From: Candidatus Magnetomicrobium cryptolimnococcus
GTDB taxonomy: Bacteria; Nitrospirota; Thermodesulfovibrionia; Thermodesulfovibrionales; Magnetobacteriaceae
Length of the DNA stretch: 64,000 bases
Reading direction: 5' to 3'
NCBI GenBank assembly: GCA_018606805.1
Contig: JAGYWI010000007.1
Span: 62,001-126,000 of the forward strand
Position 1 is the first letter of the stretch. Every line of letters begins with the position of its first letter. A model generated the notes under the pieces. That model had not been told where the DNA came from and did not search any database. It saw only the letters and a program-made list of their open reading frames with translations. This document shows positions 55,779-64,000 of this stretch, piece after piece. Both the position numbers and the translations under genes were made by a program.

Positions 55779-57305
55779 TTATTTTAGTATTTTAACCATA
55801 AAATCTTTCATAAAACCATCTAAAATACTATTGAGGCTGCCTTTAATCTCCTCATCTATTGCCTTTTTATCCATAAGCTTCTTCTTAATATCCTGACGCT
55901 GCGATTTTAAAAAATCAATAAAGTCAACACTAAAATCCCCAATCTTCTCAACTGGCACCTGATCGAGATAGCCTTGCGTCCCAGCATATAACACAACCAC
56001 CTGTTCATCTAGCGATATAGGCACATACTGATCTTGCTTAAGAAGCTCTGTCATCCGCTTACCTCTTTCTATTTGCGCTATAGTAGCCTTATCCATATCC
56101 GTACCAAACTGCGCAAATGCCGCAAGCTCTCTAAACTGCGCAAGGTCAAGCCTAAGCGTACCGGCTACTTGCTTCATAGCCTTAGTTTGTGCAGCCCCAC
56201 CGACACGACTGACAGAAAGACCTACGTTAATAGCTGGCCTTATACCCTGATTAAAAAGGCTACCTTCCAAATAAATCTGTCCATCTGTTATAGATATTAC
56301 ATTAGTGGGAATATAAGCTGAAACGTCCCCAGCCTGTGTCTCTATTATAGGAAGGGCGGTCAAAGAACCACCTCCAAGCTCATCGCTTAGCTTAGCAGCA
56401 CGTTCAAGCAGCCTTGAGTGCAAATAAAAAACGTCTCCGGGGTATGCCTCTCTGCCTGGTGGACGCCTAAGCAACAATGACATTTCTCTGTAGGCGGCTG
56501 CCTGTTTACTTAGATCATCATATATAACAAGTGCGTGCTTTCCGTTATCCCTAAAATACTCACCCATTGCACACCCAGTATAAGGGGCTAAGTATAGAAG
56601 CGGTGCTGGCTCACTGGCTGATGCACATACAATTATAGTATGCTCAAGTGCACCGTGCTCTTCAAGTGTCTTTACCACACGCACAACATTGGCCATCTTT
56701 TGTCCTATTGCAACATATATACAATAGACATCTCCACCCTTTTGATTTATTATAGAATCTATAACTATAGCACTTTTACCGGTTTGGCGGTCTCCAATGA
56801 TTAACTCCCTCTGACCTCTGCCTATAGGTATCATCGCATCAATAGCCTTAATACCGGTTTGCATAGGCTCATATATAGGCCTTCTATCCACTATCCCAGG
56901 GGCCATAACTTCAACTTTCCTAGTACCCTTAGTTTCAATAGGTCCTTTACCATCTATTGGCTGCCCAATAGCATTTACCACCCGCCCAAGCAGTTCCGCA
57001 CCAACCGGTACCTCCATAATCCTACGGGTCCTTTTAACAATATCCCCTTCATGGACATACTGTGTATCACCAAAGAGCACCACACCTACTTCATTTTCTT
57101 CAAGATTAAGAGCAAGCCCATATAAGTTATTGGGAAACTCTAGCAATTCACTGGACATTACGCTATCAAGACCATATACTCTGGCAATACCATCACCGAC
57201 AGTAACGACCCGACCGATCTCACTAACATCCACCCGTTCTTCAAACCCGGCTATGCGGCTTTTCAAAAACTCGCTTATATCTCCCGCCTTTACACTAATC
57301 TCCAT
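55779..57305 (-). CDS. atpA: ATP synthase alpha subunit
   Basis: Regulatory F1 subunit of 508 residues with P-loop [31 protein letters not shown], the conserved Arg finger region [19 protein letters not shown] and standard C-terminal helical domain. It starts at ATG 57305, 5 bases after the delta gene ends, with GGGGGTGATATAG ahead. Confidence 0.98.
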   Translation of the reverse strand: MEISVKAGDISEFLKSRIAGFEERVDVSEIGRVVTVGDGIARVYGLDSVMSSELLEFPNNLYGLALNLEENEVGVVLFGDTQYVHEGDIVKRTRRIMEVPVGAELLGRVVNAIGQPIDGKGPIETKGTRKVEVMAPGIVDRRPIYEPMQTGIKAIDAMIPIGRGQRELIIGDRQTGKSAIVIDSIINQKGGDVYCIYVAIGQKMANVVRVVKTLEEHGALEHTIIVCASASEPAPLLYLAPYTGCAMGEYFRDNGKHALVIYDDLSKQAAAYREMSLLLRRPPGREAYPGDVFYLHSRLLERAAKLSDELGGGSLTALPIIETQAGDVSAYIPTNVISITDGQIYLEGSLFNQGIRPAINVGLSVSRVGGAAQTKAMKQVAGTLRLDLAQFRELAAFAQFGTDMDKATIAQIERGKRMTELLKQDQYVPISLDEQVVVLYAGTQGYLDQVPVEKIGDFSVDFIDFLKSQRQDIKKKLMDKKAIDEEIKGSLNSILDGFMKDFMVKILK

Positions 57306-57310
57306 CTATA

Positions 57311-57850
57311 TCACCCCCTTAAAAGAGAAGCCTTTAAAAGTCCTAACTCACCTTTTATAGTAGTATCCAACACCGTATTTTCCACTTGAACTTTTAACCC
57401 ACCAATGACGGTAGTATCTATTCTATAATCCAAAACCACATCCCGACCAAGCCTCACCTTCAACGACTCCTTCAACCGCTCCTCTGCCTGCATATCCAGT
57501 TTTATTGGTGTTATCACTATAACTCTTGCTATGTTATTAGCCTCATAATATATCTTTATCAGGGCATCTATTATTTCAGGAAGTAGCGATAAATGCCGAT
57601 TTTTAATCAAACCCCTCATAAACCGGCCGGTCTTTTCATAGAACTCCACCTGATCACAAATAGCCCCAAGCACGCTTACCCGTTCCTCATCTTTAAAAAA
57701 CGGATTCGAAAACAAGGACTTCATCAAGCGATTGGTCTTTATAAACTCATAGAACTGACTTAGATCCCTAATGGCCCTACCAGTCTTCTCACCGGCTTCT
57801 TTGTACAATGCCCTTGCATATCTTTTAACGAGACGATAATCTTTTTTCAA
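57311..57850 (-). CDS. atpH: ATP synthase delta subunit (OSCP)
   Basis: Stator subunit of 179 residues. The N-terminal helical bundle (RLVKRYARALYKEAGEKTGR) and the C-terminal VVLDYRIDTTVIGGLKVQVE region are typical. It joins the b subunits to F1. Located between atpF (28 bp upstream) and atpA. Confidence 0.93.
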   Translation of the reverse strand: MKKDYRLVKRYARALYKEAGEKTGRAIRDLSQFYEFIKTNRLMKSLFSNPFFKDEERVSVLGAICDQVEFYEKTGRFMRGLIKNRHLSLLPEIIDALIKIYYEANNIARVIVITPIKLDMQAEERLKESLKVRLGRDVVLDYRIDTTVIGGLKVQVENTVLDTTIKGELGLLKASLLRG

Positions 57851-57878
57851 TTTTCTTTCGCCTTACTCTATTTTAATC

Positions 57879-58505
57879 TTAATTTCTTTGTCTTAACTTA
57901 TCTATGGAATTATCAATAAGCTTATGCTGGTGCGATTCAGTAATAACCGACTTTATCTTTATTTCTGACATCTCGATAATGACACTTGCAGCCTCGCGCC
58001 TTAAATCATCTTTTGCCTTTTTTAATTCATAAGCAATATTTTTATCTGTCAATTCCTTAATCTTATCTGTTAAAGACTTAGCTTCTATCACTAGCTTTGC
58101 CTTTTCCCGCTCACCATACTCCGTTGCTGTGTTTATAATCCTCTTTATTTCTTCATCTTTAAGTTTAAGCCTTTCTTCTATTTCAACAAATGCCTTTTGC
58201 GAATATTCCCTTGCTAACTTAGCCTCTTCAAGGGATTTCTGAATTAATTCAGCTCTCTTAGCAAGATAATCACTTAACGGCTTTTTAAGAAAGTAAACCA
58301 AGACGAAAATCAATATAGAAAAATTAATGGTAACCCACATCCATGTTTTAGCACTAGCACCGTGCCCACCTTCTGATGAAGCTAAGGCTTCCGGCATCGC
58401 TACTATTAAGTTAAACAAGAAAGCAAACGCTAAAACGCACCCATACATCCCTGCTTTTTTAATCCTCAAGTTAAAATTAATGAAGAAATTTCTTTGCGAT
58501 TTCAT
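57879..58505 (-). CDS. atpF: ATP synthase b subunit
   Basis: Peripheral stalk subunit of 208 residues: an extra N-terminal signal-like hydrophobic segment (about 20-41), a short exposed Ser/Gly-rich loop, the membrane helix (about 51-70), then a long charged helix. An extra N-terminal hydrophobic segment is seen in several deep-branching and delta-proteobacterial b subunits. It overlaps the b' gene by 29 bases, so translation is coupled. Confidence 0.92.
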   Translation of the reverse strand: MKSQRNFFINFNLRIKKAGMYGCVLAFAFLFNLIVAMPEALASSEGGHGASAKTWMWVTINFSILIFVLVYFLKKPLSDYLAKRAELIQKSLEEAKLAREYSQKAFVEIEERLKLKDEEIKRIINTATEYGEREKAKLVIEAKSLTDKIKELTDKNIAYELKKAKDDLRREAASVIIEMSEIKIKSVITESHQHKLIDNSIDKLRQRN

Positions 58506-58893
58506 CGGAATACTTTTCTATCTCTCCCTTTATAGCTTCCTTCGCCCGCTGTGATTCAGACGATATTTCTCTTAAGGCATAATAAAGCGTTTTTAACGAG
58601 TTATCTTGAGCAGTTTTAATATAATCATTCTGCAAACTAAACCCCTCTTGTCTTAATCTAATAAAGGTATCATTTGCCTGCCTATTTGCTTCATATATTG
58701 CATCCTGCATCTCTTTTAGCGCCCTATCCTTCCTTTCATCTAGTAATTTAGCCTCTTTTAAAGACGTAGATATTATGTTTTCCCTTTTTTCAAAAAGAGA
58801 CAATAACGGTTTAAATAGCAAGCGGTTTAATAAAAAAACCAGCATTATAAAATTTACAACTTGGACTAAAAACCAACCGTTTATTTCAACCAT
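58477..58893 (-). CDS. ATP synthase b' subunit
   Basis: Second, shorter b-type stalk subunit of 138 residues with one N-terminal helix (VQVVNFIMLVFLLNRLLFKP) and a charged coiled coil (KEAKLLDERKDRALKEMQD). Having both b and b' makes a heterodimeric stator. It is the first gene of the operon. The a and c subunits (atpB, atpE) are not present in this window and must be encoded elsewhere. Confidence 0.9.
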   Translation of the reverse strand: MVEINGWFLVQVVNFIMLVFLLNRLLFKPLLSLFEKRENIISTSLKEAKLLDERKDRALKEMQDAIYEANRQANDTFIRLRQEGFSLQNDYIKTAQDNSLKTLYYALREISSESQRAKEAIKGEIEKYSDEIAKKFLH

Positions 58894-58989
58894 AATAAAC
58901 CCTTCATCTTATAAGTACACTTATTAAAGTACACTTCAAAAACACGCTTATAATAACAAAAACCCTTAACCTTACAAAACGATGGAATG

Positions 58990-59018
58990 ATATTATCATA
59001 GTTATAGTTTTTTGTCAA
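58990..59018 (-). promoter_or_regulatory. Sigma-70 type promoter of the ATP synthase operon
   Basis: On the minus strand TTGACA (59018-59013), a 17-base spacer and TAATAT (58995-58990); GATAAT two bases nearer the -35 is an alternative -10 with a 15-base spacer. About 97 bases upstream of the b' ATG. Confidence 0.75.
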
Positions 59019-59060
59019 GAAAAGATAAGAAAATTTATATATAGCACATTTCGGTTTGAT

Positions 59061-59116
59061 AGGTAACAAAAAATTAAGGGATACCCTCGGGGGCAAGCCC
59101 TTAATTTTTGTTACCT
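59061..59116. repeat. Near-perfect 19-bp inverted repeat
   Basis: AGGTAACAAAAAATTAAGGG (59061-59080) pairs with CCCTTAATTTTTGTTACCT (59098-59116) with a single bulged A, around a 17-base loop ATACCCTCGGGGGCAAG which itself contains CCC/GGG complementarity. Located between the FG-GAP gene end (59166) and the ATP synthase promoter; it may terminate the upstream gene or be the end of a small mobile element. Confidence 0.9.
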
Positions 59117-59165
59117 AATTGTCTTGGGTATATATTTGGTATAAAAATTTTTTTTGCTTTGATAC

Positions 59166-60707
59166 TTAAAATTCACTTAGATACCCAAATATCTGTATCC
59201 ATGTAGTAGGCGCATTGGAAAATGGGCTTGGCATATAATATACTGTGTTTTTAAGCTCACCAATACCATAACCATTAATCCCAATTAAATCTGCCTTGCC
59301 ATCTCCATCCATATCACCTACTGTTAGGTCAGATAACTTTCCCTCTATTTGAATCCAGCCTCCATTTATAGATTGCGCTATATACCAGACTGAGCCTTCA
59401 AACTCCCCCTCTCCGTATCCATTTAAACCAATAAGGTCAAATCTCCCATCTCCATTTATGTCCCCCACTGATAGATATGATAGCTTACCCTCTACTCTAT
59501 TCCACATTAGGTCTGTCTCTGTTGGATTTAATATATACCACACAGAGCCTTCATAATCATCTATACCATACTTGTTTATACCTACAATATCAACCTTACT
59601 ATCTCCATTTATATCTCCCACACTTAAATCTGAAAGTGTTCCAAGTATCCTATTCCACTTTGGCATTAAAGCTGTTGGATTTAGTGTATACCATATCGAA
59701 CCCTTTAACTCACCTTCACCATTTTCATTTATGCCAAAGACCTCCTTTTTACCATCATTATCCGTATCTGCTACCACCAGTTTCGTTAAATTACCAGACA
59801 TATAATACCATATTGGCTCCGTATCCATGGCATTTAACGTATACCATACCTCTGCATTATTTGTACACCCTAAAATATCCAGCCGACTATCACCGTTTAT
59901 ATCTGCAACAGCTAGCGTTTTAAGCTGTCCACCTTCCCACTTCCAGTTTTGGCCAAGGTCTGTTGTCATATACACCCAACCGCTGCTATTAGCGCTTCCT
60001 ACTATATCATCCCTACCATCTCCATCCATATCAGCTATCACTACTTGCGACAAATACCCCGGTATGTTATTCCATGTAGTTTGGTTATAAGTATAAGAAT
60101 AAATCTCGCCCTTTTCATTAAGACCAACAACCTCGACTTTGCCATCGCCATTTAAATCCCCCATGTTTGGAGGGTAAAATTGCTTTTTGGGCGTTGGGGT
60201 TAAAGTTGGCGTTGTAGTTGGGGTTGTAGTTGGAGTCGGGGTTAACGTAGGGGTTGCTGTTGGCGTTGCTGTTGCTGTTGGAGTTGGGGTTAAAGTTGGC
60301 GTTGCTGTTGGAGTAACCGTCGGCGTTGTAGTGGGAGTAACGGTTGGAGCCGTAGTTGGAACCGTGGTTGCTACTGGTTCTACTACACTTACCCCACCTC
60401 CAGTTGTCCCACCTCCAGTTGATGTATCACTTAAATCATTCACCGTTATTGTAAATGCCTCATCATAGGTATTGGAGCTTCCATCGGTCGTGCGTATACA
60501 TATTGTATAGCTACTTTTGGTTTCGTAGTCAAACTGAGCGGCTGTTTGCAATTGACTACCTACAATTTGGAAATTGGCATTATCAGAGGCATAACCTCCA
60601 TTGGTACAGCCTGAATCTTGAAGACTATAAGTAAAGGCATGAACTGTATGCACTGGTAATAAAAAAAACATGCCTATAATAATTAATAAATTCACAATAT
60701 ATTTCAT
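59166..60707 (-). CDS. FG-GAP repeat protein with split cadherin-like domain
   Basis: Exported protein of 513 residues. A signal peptide (residues 1-24) leads straight into FTYSLQDSGCTNGG ... QLQTAAQFDYETKSSYTI, the second half of a cadherin-like domain whose first half ends the preceding gene. Then a Thr/Pro linker (about 112-173) and seven FG-GAP blades with calcium loops such as DLNGDGKVEVV, DMDGDGRDDIV, DINGDGRFDLI and DMDGDGKADLI. Predicted surface adhesin or ligand binder. It lies 41 bases downstream of the DUF4347 gene. Confidence 0.85.
   Translation of the reverse strand: MKYIVNLLIIIGMFFLLPVHTVHAFTYSLQDSGCTNGGYASDNANFQIVGSQLQTAAQFDYETKSSYTICIRTTDGSSNTYDEAFTITVNDLSDTSTGGGTTGGGVSVVEPVATTVPTTAPTVTPTTTPTVTPTATPTLTPTPTATATPTATPTLTPTPTTTPTTTPTLTPTPKKQFYPPNMGDLNGDGKVEVVGLNEKGEIYSYTYNQTTWNNIPGYLSQVVIADMDGDGRDDIVGSANSSGWVYMTTDLGQNWKWEGGQLKTLAVADINGDSRLDILGCTNNAEVWYTLNAMDTEPIWYYMSGNLTKLVVADTDNDGKKEVFGINENGEGELKGSIWYTLNPTALMPKWNRILGTLSDLSVGDINGDSKVDIVGINKYGIDDYEGSVWYILNPTETDLMWNRVEGKLSYLSVGDINGDGRFDLIGLNGYGEGEFEGSVWYIAQSINGGWIQIEGKLSDLTVGDMDGDGKADLIGINGYGIGELKNTVYYMPSPFSNAPTTWIQIFGYLSEF
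60187..60375 (-). repeat. Degenerate hexanucleotide repeat (Thr-Pro linker)
   Basis: Runs of GTTGGNGTT-type hexamers (plus strand) coding on the minus strand for repeated TP/TPT/TATP units between the cadherin-like half-domain and the FG-GAP propeller. The regularity makes length change by slippage likely. The plus-strand Gly/Val frame across it is a shadow. Confidence 0.85.
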
Positions 60708-60748
60708 AAAAAATACCCCCGGCTATACGCCTACGCTGTATTCATAGT

Positions 60749-63226
60749 TTAATCATCTACATCTGTAGTACTTAAATTCCCTACTGCTGTACCTGAAGGC
60801 TGATTTTCATTAACGCTTGTATTATCTATGGTAATGTCCGTTGGTGCATCATTTATTGATGTTGATACCACAGTGGTCGTACTATTAGTTGTGGTGTCAG
60901 TGCCATCGTTAACTGCAATAGTAAGTGTAGTAGTCTCAGTTGAACCAGCAGATACTCGATTTTCAGTAGGTTCAAATACAAGTTGGCGAATTGCCGTTTG
61001 TGCAAGTGCTGCCGTTGTGCTTGAAAGGGTATAGACACCGCTACCAGAATCGGTAAAACCACTGCTTGTAAGAGACGCACTAGTAAAGCTGCCCTTGGCT
61101 GATGTGTCGAGTGATACTGTTACTGTAACATTATCACCATCAGAATCAGTGATGGTAACAGCCGAAAAGGGGGAAATCGTCGAGTTATCGTCAACAGTTT
61201 GGCCTGCCGATGCACCTCCAATACTTGGAGCAGTGTTTGCACACGAATCTGTAATACCACTAGTGTCATGAGAACCATTAGCAGCACCGCTCCAGTATAA
61301 ATCAGTTTGTCCCTCAGCCGCTATTCCACCGCTAAAACTCACATCACAAGAGTTAGTTTCATCAATTGTACCACTACACCCACCATTAGCACCTTTAGCA
61401 GTACTGTCGCTATCAAGATCACTAGTACAGATAAATATAGACCCGCCCAAACCTTGACCATTAGTATAACCAGTACCCTTAACAGCCCTATTATTAGTAA
61501 ATGTAACGTTTTTCAATGTTAACGTGCCTTGTTTAACAAAGATAGCGCCGCCCAAACCAGCACCGCCACCACCTTTTGTACATGATGATGCCGCTTGACC
61601 GTTGCCAGCGCCAAAACCACCAACCCCAGCAATTCTACTAGTAGCTCTACAACCATTACCACCAGCACCGCCAAAACCACCGTCACCACCTTTTGCAGTG
61701 GTTACCGTGCAGTAACCTTGTCCACCACCACCGCCAAAGCCACCATCTCCAGCATAGCATTTGGCACCATAGCTTGCATAACCGCCGCCAGCGCCAAAAC
61801 CACCATCTCCACCATAAGAAATACCGGTTGTGTTCGTAGCGCCTCTATTACCACGTCCACCACCACCACCAAAGCCCCCTGCTCCTCCGATAGCAGTCCC
61901 TGAAAATGAAGTATTTCCGGCCCCAGCATAGCCGCCGTAATCACCTGTACCACCATAGCCACCGTTATCACTACTAGAACGCCCAAACAATCCACCACCA
62001 CCTTTACCCCCTGCTCCACCAAACATACCGCCACCACCAAAACTACTCGTTGTAACATAACTATTACCACCAATAGCATTATTAGCAGAAAAGGTAACAT
62101 CTTGCACAGTCACGTTATCACTATAAATAAACATAGCTCCTCCTAAACCGGCTCCTCCTCCTCCACGCCTACTGCTACCACCCATAACTTGGCACGAACT
62201 AACATTAAGATCATCAATAACCACAGGCCCTGACTTAATAAAAAATGGATGAAAAGAGTTCCCTGCCCCACAAGTAATCGTGCGCGTAGTACCGTCACTT
62301 TGTACGGTTACTTCACTATTAATAAGCCGTCTCATAACACCGCTCATAGTAATATCAGTAGTCAAGGTGATATTATCAGCCCCGGAGTTATTGTTAGCCT
62401 GTAAAATTGCCCAACTTAGCGTATTGGCTGTGTTACCAGTACCGTCATCAGAAGAAACCGTTACGCTATAATCAGTTAAAATACCGTTAAAATTCTTAGC
62501 AGATATAATATTAGTCTCAATTGAACCAACCTTCACCTCTAAGTTCCAATCCCCTCCTTTGTTAATAACCCCAGTAACGTTATTCGAGGCAGCCACATCC
62601 GCCCCAGTAACTGAAGCTATTACATCCAAAAACTGTCTACCCTCTCCCTGTGCTACTTTACAGCCATAAAGCAATAGATCGCCTCCTTTAGATAAGGAAT
62701 GCCCAATAGCCTTTAAAACATCGTAATACTGCCAAATGGTATCACTTGCAAGTGTGGCTGAACCAAGGTAGAGCTTACCCACATCTCCATGGCTTACAAT
62801 ATGAATGGCATCATAACGATTGCTACTATGCTTAGCTAAATAATCAGCAACCTGCATCAAACCATCCCTACCTGCTTCAAGTTTAACCACTTCAATTGTT
62901 GGATTTACACTAAATAAGAGTGTTTCATAGTGTTCTATGGATTCATCTACAAAAATAACCTCACTTTGAGTTCTTAGCCGTAAGCCCATAGACATTACCG
63001 TCGGAGCAGCATAAAACTTATGAATTGAACCTTCCGTTAAAACCCCAGGCGCATTTGAGTATACCAACGAAACCTCAGAGCTTTTGCTTAATGTAACCCC
63101 ACCTCCACGGCTACGGCTGCCAATATAACCGTAACCGGCAAAAGCCCCACCCCCTCCTAAATGAATCAACGGCAGCATCACCGATGTTAATAAAAAATCT
63201 CTACACACAGATTTAGCGGATTTCAC
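60749..63226 (-). CDS. DUF4347 secreted protein ending within a cadherin-like domain
   Basis: 825 residues. A signal-like start, then a DUF4347 domain (about 88-250: VIFVDESIEHYETLL, DAIHIVSHGDVGKLYLG, DLLLYGCKVAQGEGRQFLD), a right-handed beta-helix-like region with long Gly-rich runs (about 350-600), and repeat domains (about 690-810). It ends at SVNENQPSGTAVGNLSTTDV plus DD, the beginning of a cadherin-like repeat that normally continues with (H/F)TYSL; the next gene carries exactly that continuation. Large repeat proteins of this type are usually surface-exposed. Confidence 0.82.
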   Translation of the reverse strand: MKSAKSVCRDFLLTSVMLPLIHLGGGGAFAGYGYIGSRSRGGGVTLSKSSEVSLVYSNAPGVLTEGSIHKFYAAPTVMSMGLRLRTQSEVIFVDESIEHYETLLFSVNPTIEVVKLEAGRDGLMQVADYLAKHSSNRYDAIHIVSHGDVGKLYLGSATLASDTIWQYYDVLKAIGHSLSKGGDLLLYGCKVAQGEGRQFLDVIASVTGADVAASNNVTGVINKGGDWNLEVKVGSIETNIISAKNFNGILTDYSVTVSSDDGTGNTANTLSWAILQANNNSGADNITLTTDITMSGVMRRLINSEVTVQSDGTTRTITCGAGNSFHPFFIKSGPVVIDDLNVSSCQVMGGSSRRGGGGAGLGGAMFIYSDNVTVQDVTFSANNAIGGNSYVTTSSFGGGGMFGGAGGKGGGGLFGRSSSDNGGYGGTGDYGGYAGAGNTSFSGTAIGGAGGFGGGGGRGNRGATNTTGISYGGDGGFGAGGGYASYGAKCYAGDGGFGGGGGQGYCTVTTAKGGDGGFGGAGGNGCRATSRIAGVGGFGAGNGQAASSCTKGGGGAGLGGAIFVKQGTLTLKNVTFTNNRAVKGTGYTNGQGLGGSIFICTSDLDSDSTAKGANGGCSGTIDETNSCDVSFSGGIAAEGQTDLYWSGAANGSHDTSGITDSCANTAPSIGGASAGQTVDDNSTISPFSAVTITDSDGDNVTVTVSLDTSAKGSFTSASLTSSGFTDSGSGVYTLSSTTAALAQTAIRQLVFEPTENRVSAGSTETTTLTIAVNDGTDTTTNSTTTVVSTSINDAPTDITIDNTSVNENQPSGTAVGNLSTTDVDD

Positions 63227-63269
63227 CTTAATACCTCCTAAAGTTAAGACATAATATTTGTTTGGATAA

Positions 63270-64000
63270 CTATTGATCTGGTTGAGCCGTAATTAAATGA
63301 GCACGACTGCCGGCCAAATCACGCCAAAAACTCATGTCGCTGTATTTTTGTACTAAATCAGGAGGCAGTACCGAGCGCCGTGGTTTGTACTGCACTTCTG
63401 TCTCTATGCGATGAAGCCCTTTAACCCCAAGCTGGGCATCAAACGCAGGGGCATCATATTGCACGTTACTAAAATCATGCTCGTAGTATGGCTCGCCTAT
63501 GAATTGGTAGATTAAGGGCATAACCATATGGGGAGACTGGGCAAGATATTCATATTCTACAATTAAGAGGCGCTCTGCCTGCTCACTATAAAATGCCTCT
63601 TTCAAAGCAGTATAGGCAAAACCTACAAGCCCGTTTGGCTGGCTAAGCGCCTCTAAACGTGTGTATACAGTAGAGCGGCTATTAGCATCAAACAATCGTG
63701 TGTTTTCAAAGGCGTTATTTCTATACAAACGTTCAAGGGAGTCCATCACCCAAACTATATCACGCACTGTGCAGATGACCTTTGCATCAGGAAAAAGCTG
63801 CGTAATAGCAGGAAGCTTACTACTCCATAGCCGGTTAGTATCAAACACAACATCAACATCACACTCTGCATAATATAGTTCAAATATTCCACGCAGTAAA
63901 CGCTTACGCTTAACCTCATCCACTACCGGGGCAAACTCACTGCCAGCACTAAATTGAGCCAACATACCCTGAAATAAACTTCCCACAGGACTAGTCATAC
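63270..64000 (-). CDS. Sulfotransferase family protein, 5' end beyond window
   Basis: The frame remains open past 63998 to the right edge, and the window begins within MTSPVGSLFQGML, a segment that in this family follows the P-loop motif SGLPRSGSTLL. The visible part of about 243 residues includes VVFDTNRLWSSKLPAITQLF, VICTVRDIVWVMDSLER (the 3'-phosphate-binding RD..S pattern), and LLIVEYEYLAQSP. It likely transfers sulfate from PAPS to a glycan or peptide. It follows the right edge into unseen sequence and lies 43 bases upstream of the DUF4347 gene. Confidence 0.82.
   Translation of the reverse strand, partial: MTSPVGSLFQGMLAQFSAGSEFAPVVDEVKRKRLLRGIFELYYAECDVDVVFDTNRLWSSKLPAITQLFPDAKVICTVRDIVWVMDSLERLYRNNAFENTRLFDANSRSTVYTRLEALSQPNGLVGFAYTALKEAFYSEQAERLLIVEYEYLAQSPHMVMPLIYQFIGEPYYEHDFSNVQYDAPAFDAQLGVKGLHRIETEVQYKPRRSVLPPDLVQKYSDMSFWRDLAGSRAHLITAQPDQ

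Noticed and set aside
58881-59096. Minus-strand 71-codon frame upstream of the b' gene
   Set aside because: It covers the promoter and leader of the ATP synthase operon, has no ribosome site and shows no family features.
60187-60468. Plus-strand Gly/Val repeat frame opposite the Thr-Pro linker
   Set aside because: It is the shadow of the codon-regular TP repeat in the FG-GAP gene; no ribosome site and no family.
61595-62100. Thr/Ser- and Val-rich frames opposite or shifted from the Gly-rich part of the DUF4347 protein
   Set aside because: They arise from the GGN-codon-rich sequence in the true frame.

Overview
The window is about 64 kb of AT-rich bacterial DNA (visibly well under 45% GC). 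It carries no rRNA, tRNA or CRISPR array that I could recognise. The gene set is Gram-negative and anaerobe-like: an Rnf complex, a split ATP synthase operon without the a and c subunits, DUF4347/FG-GAP secreted proteins, lipoproteins and a glycan cluster. The style, including the dispersed hairpin repeats, resembles Nitrospirota (Magnetobacterium-like) or related deep-branching lineages. That placement is an inference, since there is no phylogenetic marker I could test here.

Layout. 1-2.35 kb (minus): serine metabolism (aminotransferase, then serA, cut by the left edge). 2.6-5.1 kb (plus): PIN/TRAM membrane protein, ispD, ispF and a small conserved protein. 5.2-8.5 kb: a stand-alone Dam-like methylase, a Uma2-family protein and a DUF58/MoxR pair. 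8.6-12.3 kb (plus): amidase, GerMN protein, murI, rph, rdgB in one overlapping operon. 12.6-19.7 kb (minus): rnfG-E-A-B, a flavodoxin-like gene, rnfC-D, a GspC-like protein and a response regulator, apparently one long transcription unit. 19.8-23.9 kb (minus): a decayed transglutaminase-type secreted protein, a membrane protein with a possible ADP-ribosyltransferase toxin domain, and an unknown helical protein. 24.5-28.0 kb (plus): TSUP exporter, three-TM protein, tandem universal stress protein, K+ channel. 28.2-34.1 kb: a GT4 transferase, then on the minus strand a PPIase/FG-GAP lipoprotein/radical SAM operon, a degenerate nuclease-like protein and a lipoprotein. 34.2-35.7 kb: a secreted protein with its own promoter, long leader and terminator. 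36.2-43.4 kb (minus): PIG-L deacetylase and four glycosyltransferase genes. 43.6-45.5 kb: AAA ATPase/nuclease and DUF486. 45.9-47.8 kb (plus): Ni/Co ECF transporter CbiM-NikL-CbiQ without an ATPase gene. 48.1-51.5 kb: a giant FG-GAP/TM/pseudokinase. 51.8-58.9 kb (minus): the ATP synthase operon (b', b, delta, alpha, gamma, beta, a short epsilon) followed by a U32 protein. 59.2-64 kb (minus): an FG-GAP protein, a DUF4347 protein and a sulfotransferase cut by the right edge.

Three things stand out. First, a family of repeats of about 120-150 bp, each built from up to four consecutive small hairpins, is scattered between genes, including inside the rnf operon; its reading frames mimic small proteins and extend the apparent rnfC ORF. 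Second, the two adjacent secreted-protein genes at 59.2-63.2 kb look like one ancestral gene split in the middle of a cadherin-like domain, with a new signal peptide on the downstream half. Third, the 1136-residue protein joins an extracytoplasmic FG-GAP propeller to a cytoplasmic kinase fold lacking the catalytic residues, which suggests a sensor or scaffold I cannot match to a described family.
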